Shown here: positions 1 to 6,657 of the stretch, one piece after another
Numbering within the stretch: position 1 is the stretch's first letter
Layout: every line of letters begins with the position of its first letter
DNA from: Emcibacteraceae bacterium
GTDB lineage: Bacteria > Pseudomonadota > Alphaproteobacteria > Sphingomonadales > Emcibacteraceae
DNA length: 7,816 nt
NCBI GenBank assembly: GCA_016763335.1
Contig: JAESUD010000303.1
Span: 1-7,816 of the forward strand
Reading direction: 5' to 3'
Notes under the pieces: generated by a model
Seen by the model: only the letters and a program-made list of their open reading frames with translations
What the model was told of the DNA's origin: nothing
Database searches by the model: none
Program-made: the position numbers and the translations under genes

Positions 1-372
1 AGCAGGTTTGGCAGTTTCGGTAATTATGTGCGTATTCGCCATAACGGGACCTATAAAACCATTTATGCCCATATGAGCAAATATGGCCGTGGCATTAAAA
101 AAGGCGTGCGGGTAAAGCAAGGACAAATCATTGGTTATGTCGGGGCAACGGGCCGGGTGACGGGTCGCCACCTTCATTATGAAGTCTATATGAACGGCAA
201 GCAGGTTAATCCGCTCAGGCTTAAAATTCCGTCGGGAATTAAGCTTAAGGATGCAGCATTTGAAGAATTTGAAATTGTCATGGCGGGCACTAACCGGCTT
301 ATCAACGAGACAAAATCGCATATATTGCTGACGCAGGATATTCCGAGTACTGAAACAGCCGTTAGTCCCTGA
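1..372 (+). CDS. M23-family zinc metallopeptidase, C-terminal part (5' end outside window)
   Basis: Frame 1 is open from the first base to the TGA at 370-372, giving 123 visible residues and no start codon, so the gene begins upstream of the window. The fragment covers the second half of a LytM/M23 endopeptidase domain. It shows FGNYVRIRHNG (residues 6-16), YAHMSKY (22-28, with the catalytic-type His24), a GQIIGYVGATG turn (41-51) and the hallmark HLHYEV (57-62), whose His57 and His59 correspond to the catalytic and zinc-binding HxH. The upstream HxxxD zinc ligands are outside the window. VNPL (70-73) closes the domain, and about 50 residues of non-catalytic tail follow. Family members cleave peptide cross-links of peptidoglycan in the periplasm; some are inactive activators of amidases, but the visible His residues suggest an active enzyme. 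Any signal peptide or LysM/coiled-coil N-terminus is not visible. The stop overlaps the next gene's start by one base. Confidence 0.93.
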   Translation, partial: SRFGSFGNYVRIRHNGTYKTIYAHMSKYGRGIKKGVRVKQGQIIGYVGATGRVTGRHLHYEVYMNGKQVNPLRLKIPSGIKLKDAAFEEFEIVMAGTNRLINETKSHILLTQDIPSTETAVSP

Positions 373-1142
373 TGATTATTGAAGCGTTGCAGCATTTCTT
401 TTTCAAGGCGCCGAAACATATTAAAGATATGGGCTATGTAAAAGAAACCATCGCCATTGAGGCGCGATTTAAAAGATGCGAAGAATTTTGGGCGCCGCAT
501 CTTGAGAAATGCAAAGAACAGATTTTAAAAGCGGCGGAAAGTCTTCCCGAAGGCGCGAATATTATGATTTTGGGCTCGGGCGCGCTTCATGATGTACCGA
601 TTGACGCATTGCTGGCACAGAAACATCATATAACCTGCGTTGATATTGTTCATTTGCCGCAGATCAGGCAAAAATACCCTCAAGTTGATTTTATAGATAA
701 AGACATTACGGGTATTGCCGAGGAGTTTTATAACCGGGTTAAAGCCCATAAAACCTATAAAGGCCGTATCGCCTTTAGATGGGATATGGGTAAAATGCCT
801 GATTTGGTTGTTTCTTTAAACCTACTCTCTCAGCTTCCTATAAATATGATGAGCTTTGCGGATCAGCAAAAAGCCAGCCTTCATGAAAGCTTCAGTGAAA
901 ATATTATGGCGGCGCATCTCAGCTGGTTGCTTAGTTTACGAACAAATATACTGCTTGTTTCGGATATGAAACGAGATTATTTTTATAAAAAAGACCTTGT
1001 TCGTTCAGATCGGGCCCTCGAGACAATAGACTATTTTGACCATCACGAGGCAATTGAGGAATGGGAATGGGATGTCGCCCCCTTGGGAGAAGCCGAAAAA
1101 GACGTTCGCATCTGCCATACGGTCGGTGCTTGGCAGATATAA
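372..1142 (+). CDS. Class I SAM-dependent methyltransferase-like protein of unknown substrate (256 aa)
   Basis: I do not recognise this as a named gene. The ATG at 372 shares its A with the TGA of the peptidase gene (TGATG), which argues for translational coupling; I see no Shine-Dalgarno sequence in front of it. The protein has a helical N-terminus (1-60), then a Rossmann-type pattern. NIMILGSGALHDVP (63-76) resembles the glycine-rich SAM loop (motif I). ITCVDIVH (87-94) ends a second strand with Asp91 where the ribose-binding acidic residue usually sits. DLVVSLNLLSQLP (144-156) resembles the motif IV strand. TNILLVSDM (191-199) looks like a later core strand. No signal peptide or membrane segment is visible, so a cytoplasmic location is likely. 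No substrate-defining motif such as NPPY or PC is present. The methyltransferase fold is an inference from this pattern; catalytic activity is unproven. Confidence 0.85.
   Translation: MIIEALQHFFFKAPKHIKDMGYVKETIAIEARFKRCEEFWAPHLEKCKEQILKAAESLPEGANIMILGSGALHDVPIDALLAQKHHITCVDIVHLPQIRQKYPQVDFIDKDITGIAEEFYNRVKAHKTYKGRIAFRWDMGKMPDLVVSLNLLSQLPINMMSFADQQKASLHESFSENIMAAHLSWLLSLRTNILLVSDMKRDYFYKKDLVRSDRALETIDYFDHHEAIEEWEWDVAPLGEAEKDVRICHTVGAWQI
1110..1138. other. Stem-loop at the 3' end of the methyltransferase-like gene (possible weak terminator)
   Basis: ATCTGCCA at 1110-1117 and TGGCAGAT at 1131-1138 are perfect reverse complements, giving an 8-bp stem with a 13-nt loop. It ends just before the TAA at 1140-1142. 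No U-run follows on the + strand. On the - strand a TTTTT appears only about nine bases beyond the stem. It could slow or end transcription for either of the two converging genes, or simply reflect the coding sequence. The 25-bp gap (1143-1167) holds only an AT-only palindrome, AAATTTAAATTT at 1157-1168. Confidence 0.35.
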
Positions 1143-1167
1143 AACACCCCATAACCAAATTTAAATT

Positions 1168-3747
1168 TTATACGTTCATCTCAATTCCATTTGCGCCAGC
1201 GGTGACATGGACTGTATCACCGTCCATGATCTCACCGCCTAATATCAAGTTGGCGAGGCCATCTTGAATATTTTTTTGGATGACGCGCTTGAGCGGCCTT
1301 GCGCCGTAAACCGGATCGTAACCCGTGTGGGCGAGCCAGTCTTTGGCGCTTGCGTCGAGATCAAGAGTGATCTTGCGGTCGGACAGGCGTTTTTCCAATT
1401 GGGCGAGCTGAATATCGACAATTGCGTGCATGTGTTTTTCAGCGAGGCGATGGAACAAGGTGATTTCATCTAAGCGGTTGATAAATTCCGGCCGGAACGC
1501 GGCACGGACCATTTCCATCACATCATCACGGACACTATCCACATCATCATCAGCACCAAGTGCCGCGAGGATACCGCTGCCGAGATTACTGGTGAGAATA
1601 ATCAGCGTGTTGCTGAAATCAACGGTGCGGCCTTGACCGTCCGTCAATCTTCCATCATCGAGAACTTGCAGCAGGATATTAAAAACATCGCTATGGGCCT
1701 TTTCCACTTCGTCAAAAAGCACCACTTGATAAGGCCGCCTGCGGACGGCTTCGGTAAGAACGCCGCCTTCTTCGTAACCGACATAACCGGGAGGGGCGCC
1801 GATCAAGCGCGCGACAGCATGTTTTTCCATAAATTCGGACATGTCGATGCGGACCATGGCGGTTTCATCATCAAATAAATATTCGGCGAGGGCCTTGGTT
1901 AGCTCAGTTTTACCAACGCCGGTTGGACCGAGGAATAAAAACGAACCAATCGGGCGGGTTTCTTCCGATAGTCCGGCGCGGGCGCGGCGAACGGCAGAGG
2001 AAACGGCCTTAACGGCTTCATCCTGACCAATCACCCGGCGACCGATATTTTCTTCCATGCTCATAAGTTTATCGCGTTCCCCTTCAAGCATTTTTGTTAT
2101 GGGAATACCAGTCCAGCGGCTGACCACAGCGGCAATATCGCTCTCCGATACTTCTTCTTTAAGCAATTGATTTTCCGAGCTGTCTTTGTCTTTTACCACT
2201 TTTAATTCTTCTTCAAGCGTGGGGATTTCACCGTAGGTTAACTCACCAGCGCGGGCGAGGTTGCCCTGACGTTGCGCCTGCTCTAACTCTAAACGGGCGC
2301 TTTCAAGTTGTTCTTTGATTTTTTGATTGCCAGAAATGCGGTCTTTTTCCACCTGCCACTGGGCGGTTAAAGTTGCCGAGCTTTCTTCAAGGCCGCTTAG
2401 TTCTTTTTCAAGATTTTTCAGGCGGTCTTTGGAGGCATCATCTTTTTCTTTTTTAAGGGCTTCACGTTCAATTTTAAGCTGAATGATGCGGCGGTCAAGT
2501 TCATCAAGTTCATTGGGCTTGCTGTCCACTTCCATTTTAATTTTTGCCGCGGCCTCATCCATTAAATCAATGGCTTTATCGGGCAAGAAACGATCATTTA
2601 TATAACGGTTGGAAAGGGTAGCGGCAGCAACAAGGGCGCTGTCTTTAATGCGGATACCGTGGTGGAGTTCGTATTTTTCCTTAAGGCCCCGAAGGATTGA
2701 TATTGTGTCTTCTACTGTCGGTTCACCAATAAGTACCGGTTGGAAGCGGCGCTCAAGCGCGGCATCTTTTTCAATATATTTTCGGTATTCATTAAGGGTC
2801 GTTGCACCGATACAGTGAAGATCACCACGGGCAAGGGCGGGCTTTAACAGGTTTGATGCATCCATTGATCCTTCCGATGCGCCAGCACCAACAATTGTAT
2901 GAAGCTCATCAATGAAGAGAATGACTTCACCTTCTGCGGCGGAGACTTCCTGCAGGACGGCTTTTAAACGTTCTTCAAATTCACCACGATATTTGGCACC
3001 GGCCACAAGTGCGCCCATATCAAGCGACATAATGCGTTTTTGGCTGATACTATCTGGTACATCGCCATTAGTAATCCGCAGGGCTAGTCCCTCGGCGATG
3101 GCCGTTTTACCAACGCCAGGCTCGCCAATGAGTACAGGATTATTTTTAGTCCGGCGAGAAAGAACCTGAATGGTGCGTCTAATTTCTTCGTCGCGGCCAA
3201 TGACCGGATCGAGCTTGCCTTCTTTTGCAGCCTCAGTCAGATCACGGGAATATTTTTTAAGCGCGTCATAGCTGTCTTCTGCGCTTGGTGAATTTGCGGC
3301 GCGGCCTTTTCTAATATCATTAATGGCGGTGTTGAGTTTTTGGGCTGTTAGGCCTGATTTTTTAAGGATGCCTGCCGCTTTGCTACCGGATAATAATGTT
3401 AAAGCAAGTAGTAATCTTTCCGCGGTGACATATTCATCGCTGGCTTTTTTCGCCAGTTTTTCTGCACTATCAAATAATTTTGCCGTATCGCCGTCCATAT
3501 AAAGCTGGCCCGCACCACCGCCGCTTATTTTCGGATAACTTTCTATTTCTTTGGTGACGTTAAGGCGGGCAGAATTGGCGTCTGCCCCGGCAGCGTTCAT
3601 TAAATTGGAACACAGGCCTTCATTATCATCGAGCAGAATTTTTAAAATATGCTCAGGGGTAAATCTCTGGTGGCCTTCGCGAAGCGCAAGGCTTTGAGCG
3701 GATTGGATGAACCCTTTAGTTCTATCGGTAAATTTCTCAAAATCCAT
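1168..3747 (-). CDS. clpB: ATP-dependent disaggregase ClpB (Hsp100)
   Basis: This is a complete 859-residue protein, normal for ClpB (about 855-880). ClpB is a hexameric cytoplasmic AAA+ unfoldase that, with DnaK/DnaJ/GrpE, pulls polypeptides out of aggregates after heat stress. Visible domains: Clp N domain (about 1-145); NBD1 with Walker A GEPGVGKT (208-215), pore loop KYRGEFE around Tyr253, Walker B ILFIDE (276-281) and arginine-finger-type RR (333-334); the long coiled-coil M domain (about 400-525), which separates ClpB from ClpA and ClpC; NBD2 with Walker A GPTGVGKT (607-614), pore loop GYVGYEEGG with Tyr655, Walker B VLFDE (676-680) and GARPLKR sensor 2 (815-821). No tripeptide for ClpP docking is evident, as expected. 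The ATG at 3745-3747 has GGAG ten bases upstream and an RpoH-type promoter beyond that. I found no ATG, GTG or TTG near residues 145-160 for the short isoform known in E. coli. Confidence 0.99.
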   Translation of the reverse strand: MDFEKFTDRTKGFIQSAQSLALREGHQRFTPEHILKILLDDNEGLCSNLMNAAGADANSARLNVTKEIESYPKISGGGAGQLYMDGDTAKLFDSAEKLAKKASDEYVTAERLLLALTLLSGSKAAGILKKSGLTAQKLNTAINDIRKGRAANSPSAEDSYDALKKYSRDLTEAAKEGKLDPVIGRDEEIRRTIQVLSRRTKNNPVLIGEPGVGKTAIAEGLALRITNGDVPDSISQKRIMSLDMGALVAGAKYRGEFEERLKAVLQEVSAAEGEVILFIDELHTIVGAGASEGSMDASNLLKPALARGDLHCIGATTLNEYRKYIEKDAALERRFQPVLIGEPTVEDTISILRGLKEKYELHHGIRIKDSALVAAATLSNRYINDRFLPDKAIDLMDEAAAKIKMEVDSKPNELDELDRRIIQLKIEREALKKEKDDASKDRLKNLEKELSGLEESSATLTAQWQVEKDRISGNQKIKEQLESARLELEQAQRQGNLARAGELTYGEIPTLEEELKVVKDKDSSENQLLKEEVSESDIAAVVSRWTGIPITKMLEGERDKLMSMEENIGRRVIGQDEAVKAVSSAVRRARAGLSEETRPIGSFLFLGPTGVGKTELTKALAEYLFDDETAMVRIDMSEFMEKHAVARLIGAPPGYVGYEEGGVLTEAVRRRPYQVVLFDEVEKAHSDVFNILLQVLDDGRLTDGQGRTVDFSNTLIILTSNLGSGILAALGADDDVDSVRDDVMEMVRAAFRPEFINRLDEITLFHRLAEKHMHAIVDIQLAQLEKRLSDRKITLDLDASAKDWLAHTGYDPVYGARPLKRVIQKNIQDGLANLILGGEIMDGDTVHVTAGANGIEMNV

Positions 3748-3757
3748 TTAATTAAAA

Positions 3758-3761
3758 CTCC
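3758..3761 (-). promoter_or_regulatory. Ribosome binding site of clpB
   Basis: On the - strand GGAG lies ten bases before the clpB ATG, in an otherwise AT-rich leader. It supports the ATG at 3745-3747 as the start. Confidence 0.7.
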
Positions 3762-3796
3762 AAAAATATCACTTAAATCGTTTAAATATAAACAAC

Positions 3797-3824
3797 ATAT
3801 AGTGTGGCATTTACGCAACACAAG
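3797..3824 (-). promoter_or_regulatory. RpoH (sigma-32 type) heat-shock promoter of clpB
   Basis: Read on the - strand, CTTG (3821-3824, within CCCCTTG) is followed after 17 bases by ACTATAT (3797-3803). The alphaproteobacterial RpoH consensus is about CTTG-N17/18-CYTATNT, so the -35 is perfect and the -10 matches six of seven positions. Transcription would begin near 3790, leaving a leader of about 40 bases before the clpB ATG. clpB is a classic RpoH target, which makes the match biologically coherent. I found no convincing sigma-70 promoter in the same 135-bp gap. Confidence 0.75.
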
Positions 3825-3882
3825 GGGAGAGGAATAATATAATAGCATCTAGGAAATTATTTGATTACCAACAGCAAAATGC

Positions 3883-4521
3883 TTATTCAGCAACCTCTTC
3901 TTTCACTTTTTTCGGTTTTCTTGTCCGCTTAACCGGTTTTTCTTCGGCGGCTTCTGCTAATGGCAATTCCGGAGATGGTTCAACGGATTGCTTCTTAACA
4001 CGCCTTTTCGGTTTTTTTTCTTTTTCTTCGGATGGTTTCTCGTCCGTCTTTACCGGAGTTTCATCGCTTTTTTCTTTAGTAGTATCTTCATCTACCACTG
4101 GAACTATATTTGGTTTCTTTTCAGCGGCTTCCTGTTGTAGGCGCTTTTTCTCATTTTCACGTTCAAGCTGTTCTTCACGTTCAAGCTGCTGTGCAGCTTC
4201 GGCTTCAGAAAATTCGGAATAAAGAGTGAAATAATGGTGAGCATATTGCCCGTAAGCCTCTGCAGTTGTGCGGTCTTTTGTTTTGGTTTCATAGGAAAGA
4301 GCTTTATAGTTATCATAAAGCTGTTTTACATTGCCACGTAATTTTCCTGCGGGGCCATAACTATCAATTTGACGTGTTGCCGTTAACGGTTGTTGTGAAT
4401 GCTTTTGGTTCTGACCCTTACGGCCACCACCTCGTCCGCCTTGATTACGACCACGATTATTCTGTTTATGATTATGTCGGCCCGACCTGTTATTCTGTCG
4501 AGAATTTTGATTTGAGTTCAT
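3883..4521 (-). CDS. DUF4167 domain-containing protein, Arg/Asn/Gly-rich head and charged tail
   Basis: The 212-residue protein has three parts. Residues 1-48 are low complexity and basic, rich in Asn, Gln, Arg and Gly (for example NNRGRNQGGRGGGRKG, 21-36), like disordered RNA-binding RG segments. Residues about 50-105 form the DUF4167 core, with YGPAGKLRGNVKQLYDNY (55-72) and the conserved-looking AEAYGQYAHHYF (87-98). Residues 105-212 are a Glu/Lys-rich tail: a short coiled-coil-like stretch (105-135), then a disordered region rich in Pro, Lys and Glu, with basic patches KPKRRVKK (170-177) and KRTRKPKK (198-205). DUF4167 is characteristic of Alphaproteobacteria and has no established function that I know of; nucleic-acid or ribosome association is an inference from composition only. 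The ATG at 4519-4521 has only a weak purine stretch (AAGAAA) ahead of it. No clear terminator separates it from clpB 135 bp downstream, so read-through is possible. Confidence 0.93.
   Translation of the reverse strand: MNSNQNSRQNNRSGRHNHKQNNRGRNQGGRGGGRKGQNQKHSQQPLTATRQIDSYGPAGKLRGNVKQLYDNYKALSYETKTKDRTTAEAYGQYAHHYFTLYSEFSEAEAAQQLEREEQLERENEKKRLQQEAAEKKPNIVPVVDEDTTKEKSDETPVKTDEKPSEEKEKKPKRRVKKQSVEPSPELPLAEAAEEKPVKRTRKPKKVKEEVAE
4156..4191 (-). repeat. In-frame 18-bp tandem repeat inside the DUF4167 gene
   Basis: Two adjacent 18-bp units (4156-4173 and 4174-4191) share their first 15 bases exactly (TTCACGTTCAAGCTG on the + strand). They encode the duplicated peptide QLEREE/QLEREN in the coiled-coil-like segment. 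The unit is a multiple of three, so copy-number change would keep the reading frame. Confidence 0.85.
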
Positions 4522-4560
4522 TAAATTTCTTATTACATTAGTAGGCTATCATCGACTAGA

Positions 4561-4578
4561 AGATCTTATAGATCTTAT
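4561..4578. repeat. 9-bp perfect tandem repeat AGATCTTAT x2 upstream of the DUF4167 gene
   Basis: AGATCTTAT occurs at 4561-4569 and again immediately at 4570-4578. Because AGATCT is itself a palindrome, the block also reads as AGATCT-TAT-AGATCT, which would suit a dimeric DNA-binding protein. It lies 40 bases before the DUF4167 start codon, in the expected promoter region, although I could not fit a good sigma-70 -35/-10 pair around it. Confidence 0.8.
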
Positions 4579-4597
4579 CTGTCTCAAGCACGGTTAT

Positions 4598-4690
4598 ATT
4601 TAAGAATTTTGGAATTATTACTGAATTTTTTCCTTCAGTATCCACGCCTTTTTTCTGCGTAAATTGACTTTACCCTGCAAATTCTTAAAT
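4598..4690. repeat. 12-bp perfect inverted repeat in the DUF4167/prmC spacer
   Basis: ATTTAAGAATTT (4598-4609) and AAATTCTTAAAT (4679-4690) are exact reverse complements separated by 69 bases. The arms hold only two G or C bases each per duplex, so a hairpin would be weak. A smaller hairpin, CTGAA/TTCAG (4621-4638), sits inside. Neither has the GC stem plus U-run of a standard intrinsic terminator. The rest of this 204-bp spacer (4522-4725) shows no further gene or RNA that I recognise. Confidence 0.6.
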
Positions 4691-4725
4691 GCCAAGGGAC
4701 TTTTTCATTTATTGTCACAAATTCT

Positions 4726-5577
4726 TCACTTTTCAATCATTAGGCATCGATCTCGTCTTGCTAAATCTTTGTGAAGTGAGATGTTATTAAACCCTGCAGA
4801 GGTGAATATTTCCTTAACATCCAATGCTTGTTTATACCCTATTTCTAATATGATTATGCCTTCTGGGCTAAGAAAAGGTTTAATTTGCTTCGCTATTAAC
4901 TGGTAATCATTTAATCCGGTAGGGCCGGAAAATAATGCAGTTTCAGGTTCATGGTCCTTGACTTCTGGGGATAAGTCTGCCTTTTCACTTAAACCAATAT
5001 AGGGCGGATTAGAAATAATGATATCAAACTTCTCATCTGGTTCTAAGTTTTCTGTCCAGTTGCTAATGCAAAAATCGGATCTATTCGTGAGATTCAATCG
5101 CTGGGCATTTTCAATAGCAACGGCAAGAGCTTTATGAGAAATGTCCGTCCCAAGTCCAGTGGCATTTGGAAATTCGGACAATAAGGTAAGCAACAAACAC
5201 CCCGTTCCTGTTCCTAAATCCAGTATTCGTAATTGTTTCTGTTTATTGGAAATTTTTTTCAGAGCAACGTCGATTAAAGTTTCACTATCTGGACGAGGGG
5301 TAAGAGTATCTGACGTTACTTTGTAAACTAGGCTCCAAAATTCTTTCTCACCAAATATTTGCGACATAGGAATTCTTTGCTGACGCAAATTTACCAGTTC
5401 TATGACATCTAAATATTCGTTATCCGTAATTTGACGGTCTTTATCCAGTGCATAATCAATCGAGGTTAAGCTCAAAGCATGAGAGATCAATAGTTTTGCA
5501 TCTAATTCCGCCTCAATTATTGAGTGGGCCTTTAATATAGTTTCAACTTCTTTGCTGAGAGTTAAAACTGTTCTCAC
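4726..5577 (-). CDS. prmC: Peptide chain release factor N5-glutamine methyltransferase PrmC (HemK)
   Basis: PrmC transfers a methyl group from SAM to the glutamine of the GGQ motif in RF1 and RF2, raising termination efficiency; it is cytoplasmic. The 283-residue length is normal for the family. The helical N-terminal substrate-recognition domain spans about 1-85. TPRPDSETLI (93-102) is the family linker signature. ILDLGTGTGC (118-127) is SAM motif I, and GLGTDIS (141-147) carries the ribose-binding Asp. ISNPPYIG (188-195) is the catalytic NPPY that holds the glutamine amide. The start is GTG (5575-5577), directly after the TAA of prfA, with GGAAGG a few bases upstream inside the prfA end; the N-terminus then fits the family. 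It sits next to its substrate gene, the usual arrangement. Base composition is AT-richer than in prfA or clpB. The name HemK is historical and does not mean a haem role. Confidence 0.98.
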   Translation of the reverse strand: MRTVLTLSKEVETILKAHSIIEAELDAKLLISHALSLTSIDYALDKDRQITDNEYLDVIELVNLRQQRIPMSQIFGEKEFWSLVYKVTSDTLTPRPDSETLIDVALKKISNKQKQLRILDLGTGTGCLLLTLLSEFPNATGLGTDISHKALAVAIENAQRLNLTNRSDFCISNWTENLEPDEKFDIIISNPPYIGLSEKADLSPEVKDHEPETALFSGPTGLNDYQLIAKQIKPFLSPEGIIILEIGYKQALDVKEIFTSAGFNNISLHKDLARRDRCLMIEK

Positions 5578-6657
5578 TTAACCTTCCATAGCGGCAAGTT
5601 GTGCGGCTTGATTTTCTGTGATCAAGGCAGTGATAACTTCTTCAAGACCTTCACCCGCGAGTATTTGATCAAGTTTATAAAGGGTGAGGTTAATTCGGTG
5701 GTCCGTCATTCGCCCCTGAGGAAAGTTATATGTACGAATGCGCGCCGAGCGATCACCGGAACCAATCTGATCTTTACGGTCAGCAGAACGTTCCGCATCA
5801 CGCGCTGCTTTTTCTGCGGCGTAAACTCGTGACATCAGAACTTTCATAGCTTTGGCTCTGTTTTTATGTTGGGATTTTTCGTCTTGTTGCTGCACGGTTA
5901 TCCCTGTGGGAATATGGACAATACGGACCGCACTATCGGTGGTGTTCACAGACTGCCCACCCGGTCCACTGGCGCGAAAAATATCAATGCGCAAGTCTTT
6001 ATCTTCGAGTTTAATGTCAATCTCTTCCGCTTCAGGCATAACGGCAACTGTGGCCGCCGATGTGTGAATGCGTCCTTGGGTTTCCGTATCCGGGACCCGT
6101 TGAACACGGTGACCGCCAGCTTCATATTTGAGCCTGGCATAGGCGCCAGGGCCACTTACAGAAACAATAGCTTCTTTAAAACCACCCGCATCACTGGATG
6201 ATGTGCTGACCGCTTCAAAACGCCAACCCTGAATTGCCGCGTATTTTTGATACATGCGAAATAAATCACCAGCAAAAAGCGCGGCTTCATCGCCGCCAGT
6301 TCCGGCGCGAATTTCAAGCATGGCGTTTTTATCATCATCAACATCTTTTGGCAGAAGCATCAATTGAACTTGATGTTCCATTTCAGGAATTTTTGCTTTC
6401 AATTCATATAATTCCAACTCGGCAAGCTCACGCATTTCCGCGTCTGTATCACCATCGGCAATCATTTCAGCAAGGTCTTGAATTTCTGAAATAGCACCGA
6501 GGTAATCTTTGGATTTTTTTACAACCGGTGTCAGGTCACTATATTCGCGAGAAATTTTAACAAATTCATTAGAAGATAATGCCTCGCCGCCGGACATTAA
6601 ATGTTCTAGTTCCTCATGACGGGTAATAAACTGGTCTAGTCTTTCGCGTGGAATCAT
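5578..6657 (-). CDS. prfA: Peptide chain release factor 1 (RF1)
   Basis: RF1 recognises UAA and UAG in the ribosomal A site and triggers release of the finished peptide. The 359-residue length is standard. Helical domain 1 spans about 1-105. The core follows with [15 protein letters not shown] (115-129). [20 protein letters not shown] (181-200) contains the tripeptide anticodon PxT, here Pro189-Asp190-Thr191, which marks RF1 rather than the SPF motif of RF2. [17 protein letters not shown] (229-245) carries the catalytic GGQ at 233-235; Gln235 is the expected methylation site for PrmC. DERSQHKN-type [10 protein letters not shown] (259-268) and [16 protein letters not shown] (306-321) complete the family. 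There is no programmed frameshift, which is an RF2 feature. The ATG at 6655-6657 overlaps the hisS stop in an ATGA, implying translational coupling; the purine-rich stretch before it (GGAAAA) is a modest ribosome site. Confidence 0.99.
   Translation of the reverse strand: MIPRERLDQFITRHEELEHLMSGGEALSSNEFVKISREYSDLTPVVKKSKDYLGAISEIQDLAEMIADGDTDAEMRELAELELYELKAKIPEMEHQVQLMLLPKDVDDDKNAMLEIRAGTGGDEAALFAGDLFRMYQKYAAIQGWRFEAVSTSSSDAGGFKEAIVSVSGPGAYARLKYEAGGHRVQRVPDTETQGRIHTSAATVAVMPEAEEIDIKLEDKDLRIDIFRASGPGGQSVNTTDSAVRIVHIPTGITVQQQDEKSQHKNRAKAMKVLMSRVYAAEKAARDAERSADRKDQIGSGDRSARIRTYNFPQGRMTDHRINLTLYKLDQILAGEGLEEVITALITENQAAQLAAMEG
5582..5587 (-). promoter_or_regulatory. Ribosome binding site for prmC inside the prfA 3' end
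   Basis: On the - strand GGAAGG lies four bases before the GTG start of prmC and overlaps the last codons of prfA. Together with the abutting TAA-GTG junction it supports the GTG start and coupled translation. Confidence 0.55.

Noticed and set aside
186..500. Open frame on the - strand across the peptidase/methyltransferase junction
   Set aside because: It lies antisense to two well-supported genes, its peptide resembles no family I know, and no ribosome site supports it. It is a shadow of the + strand coding frames.
1264..3169. Several open frames of 60-85 codons on the + strand inside clpB, and a 74-codon frame on the same strand
   Set aside because: They are short, lack family motifs, and fall entirely inside the intact clpB reading frame, whose codon pattern explains them.
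3290..3320. Possible internal translation start for a short ClpB isoform lacking the N domain
   Set aside because: E. coli ClpB has one near residue 149, but the codons I checked in the matching region here are not ATG, GTG or TTG.
3841..3882. Intrinsic terminator after the DUF4167 gene
   Set aside because: Only a 4-bp AGCA/TGCT stem is present and no U-run follows it, so it falls short of a terminator call.
4266..4541. 91-codon + strand frame opposite the start of the DUF4167 gene
   Set aside because: Its His/Tyr/Asp-rich peptide is the antisense image of the Asn/Arg/Gly-rich head of the real protein; it shows no independent coding evidence.
4581..4620. Candidate sigma-70 promoter for the DUF4167 gene built on TTGAGA on the - strand
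   Set aside because: The only TATA-like hexamers downstream (TAAGAT, TATAAG) lie at spacings of about 13 bases or less, too short for a sigma-70 promoter.
4640..4680. Intrinsic terminator after prmC based on GTAAA/TTTAC
   Set aside because: The stem is five AT-rich pairs and is followed on the - strand by an A-run rather than a U-run.
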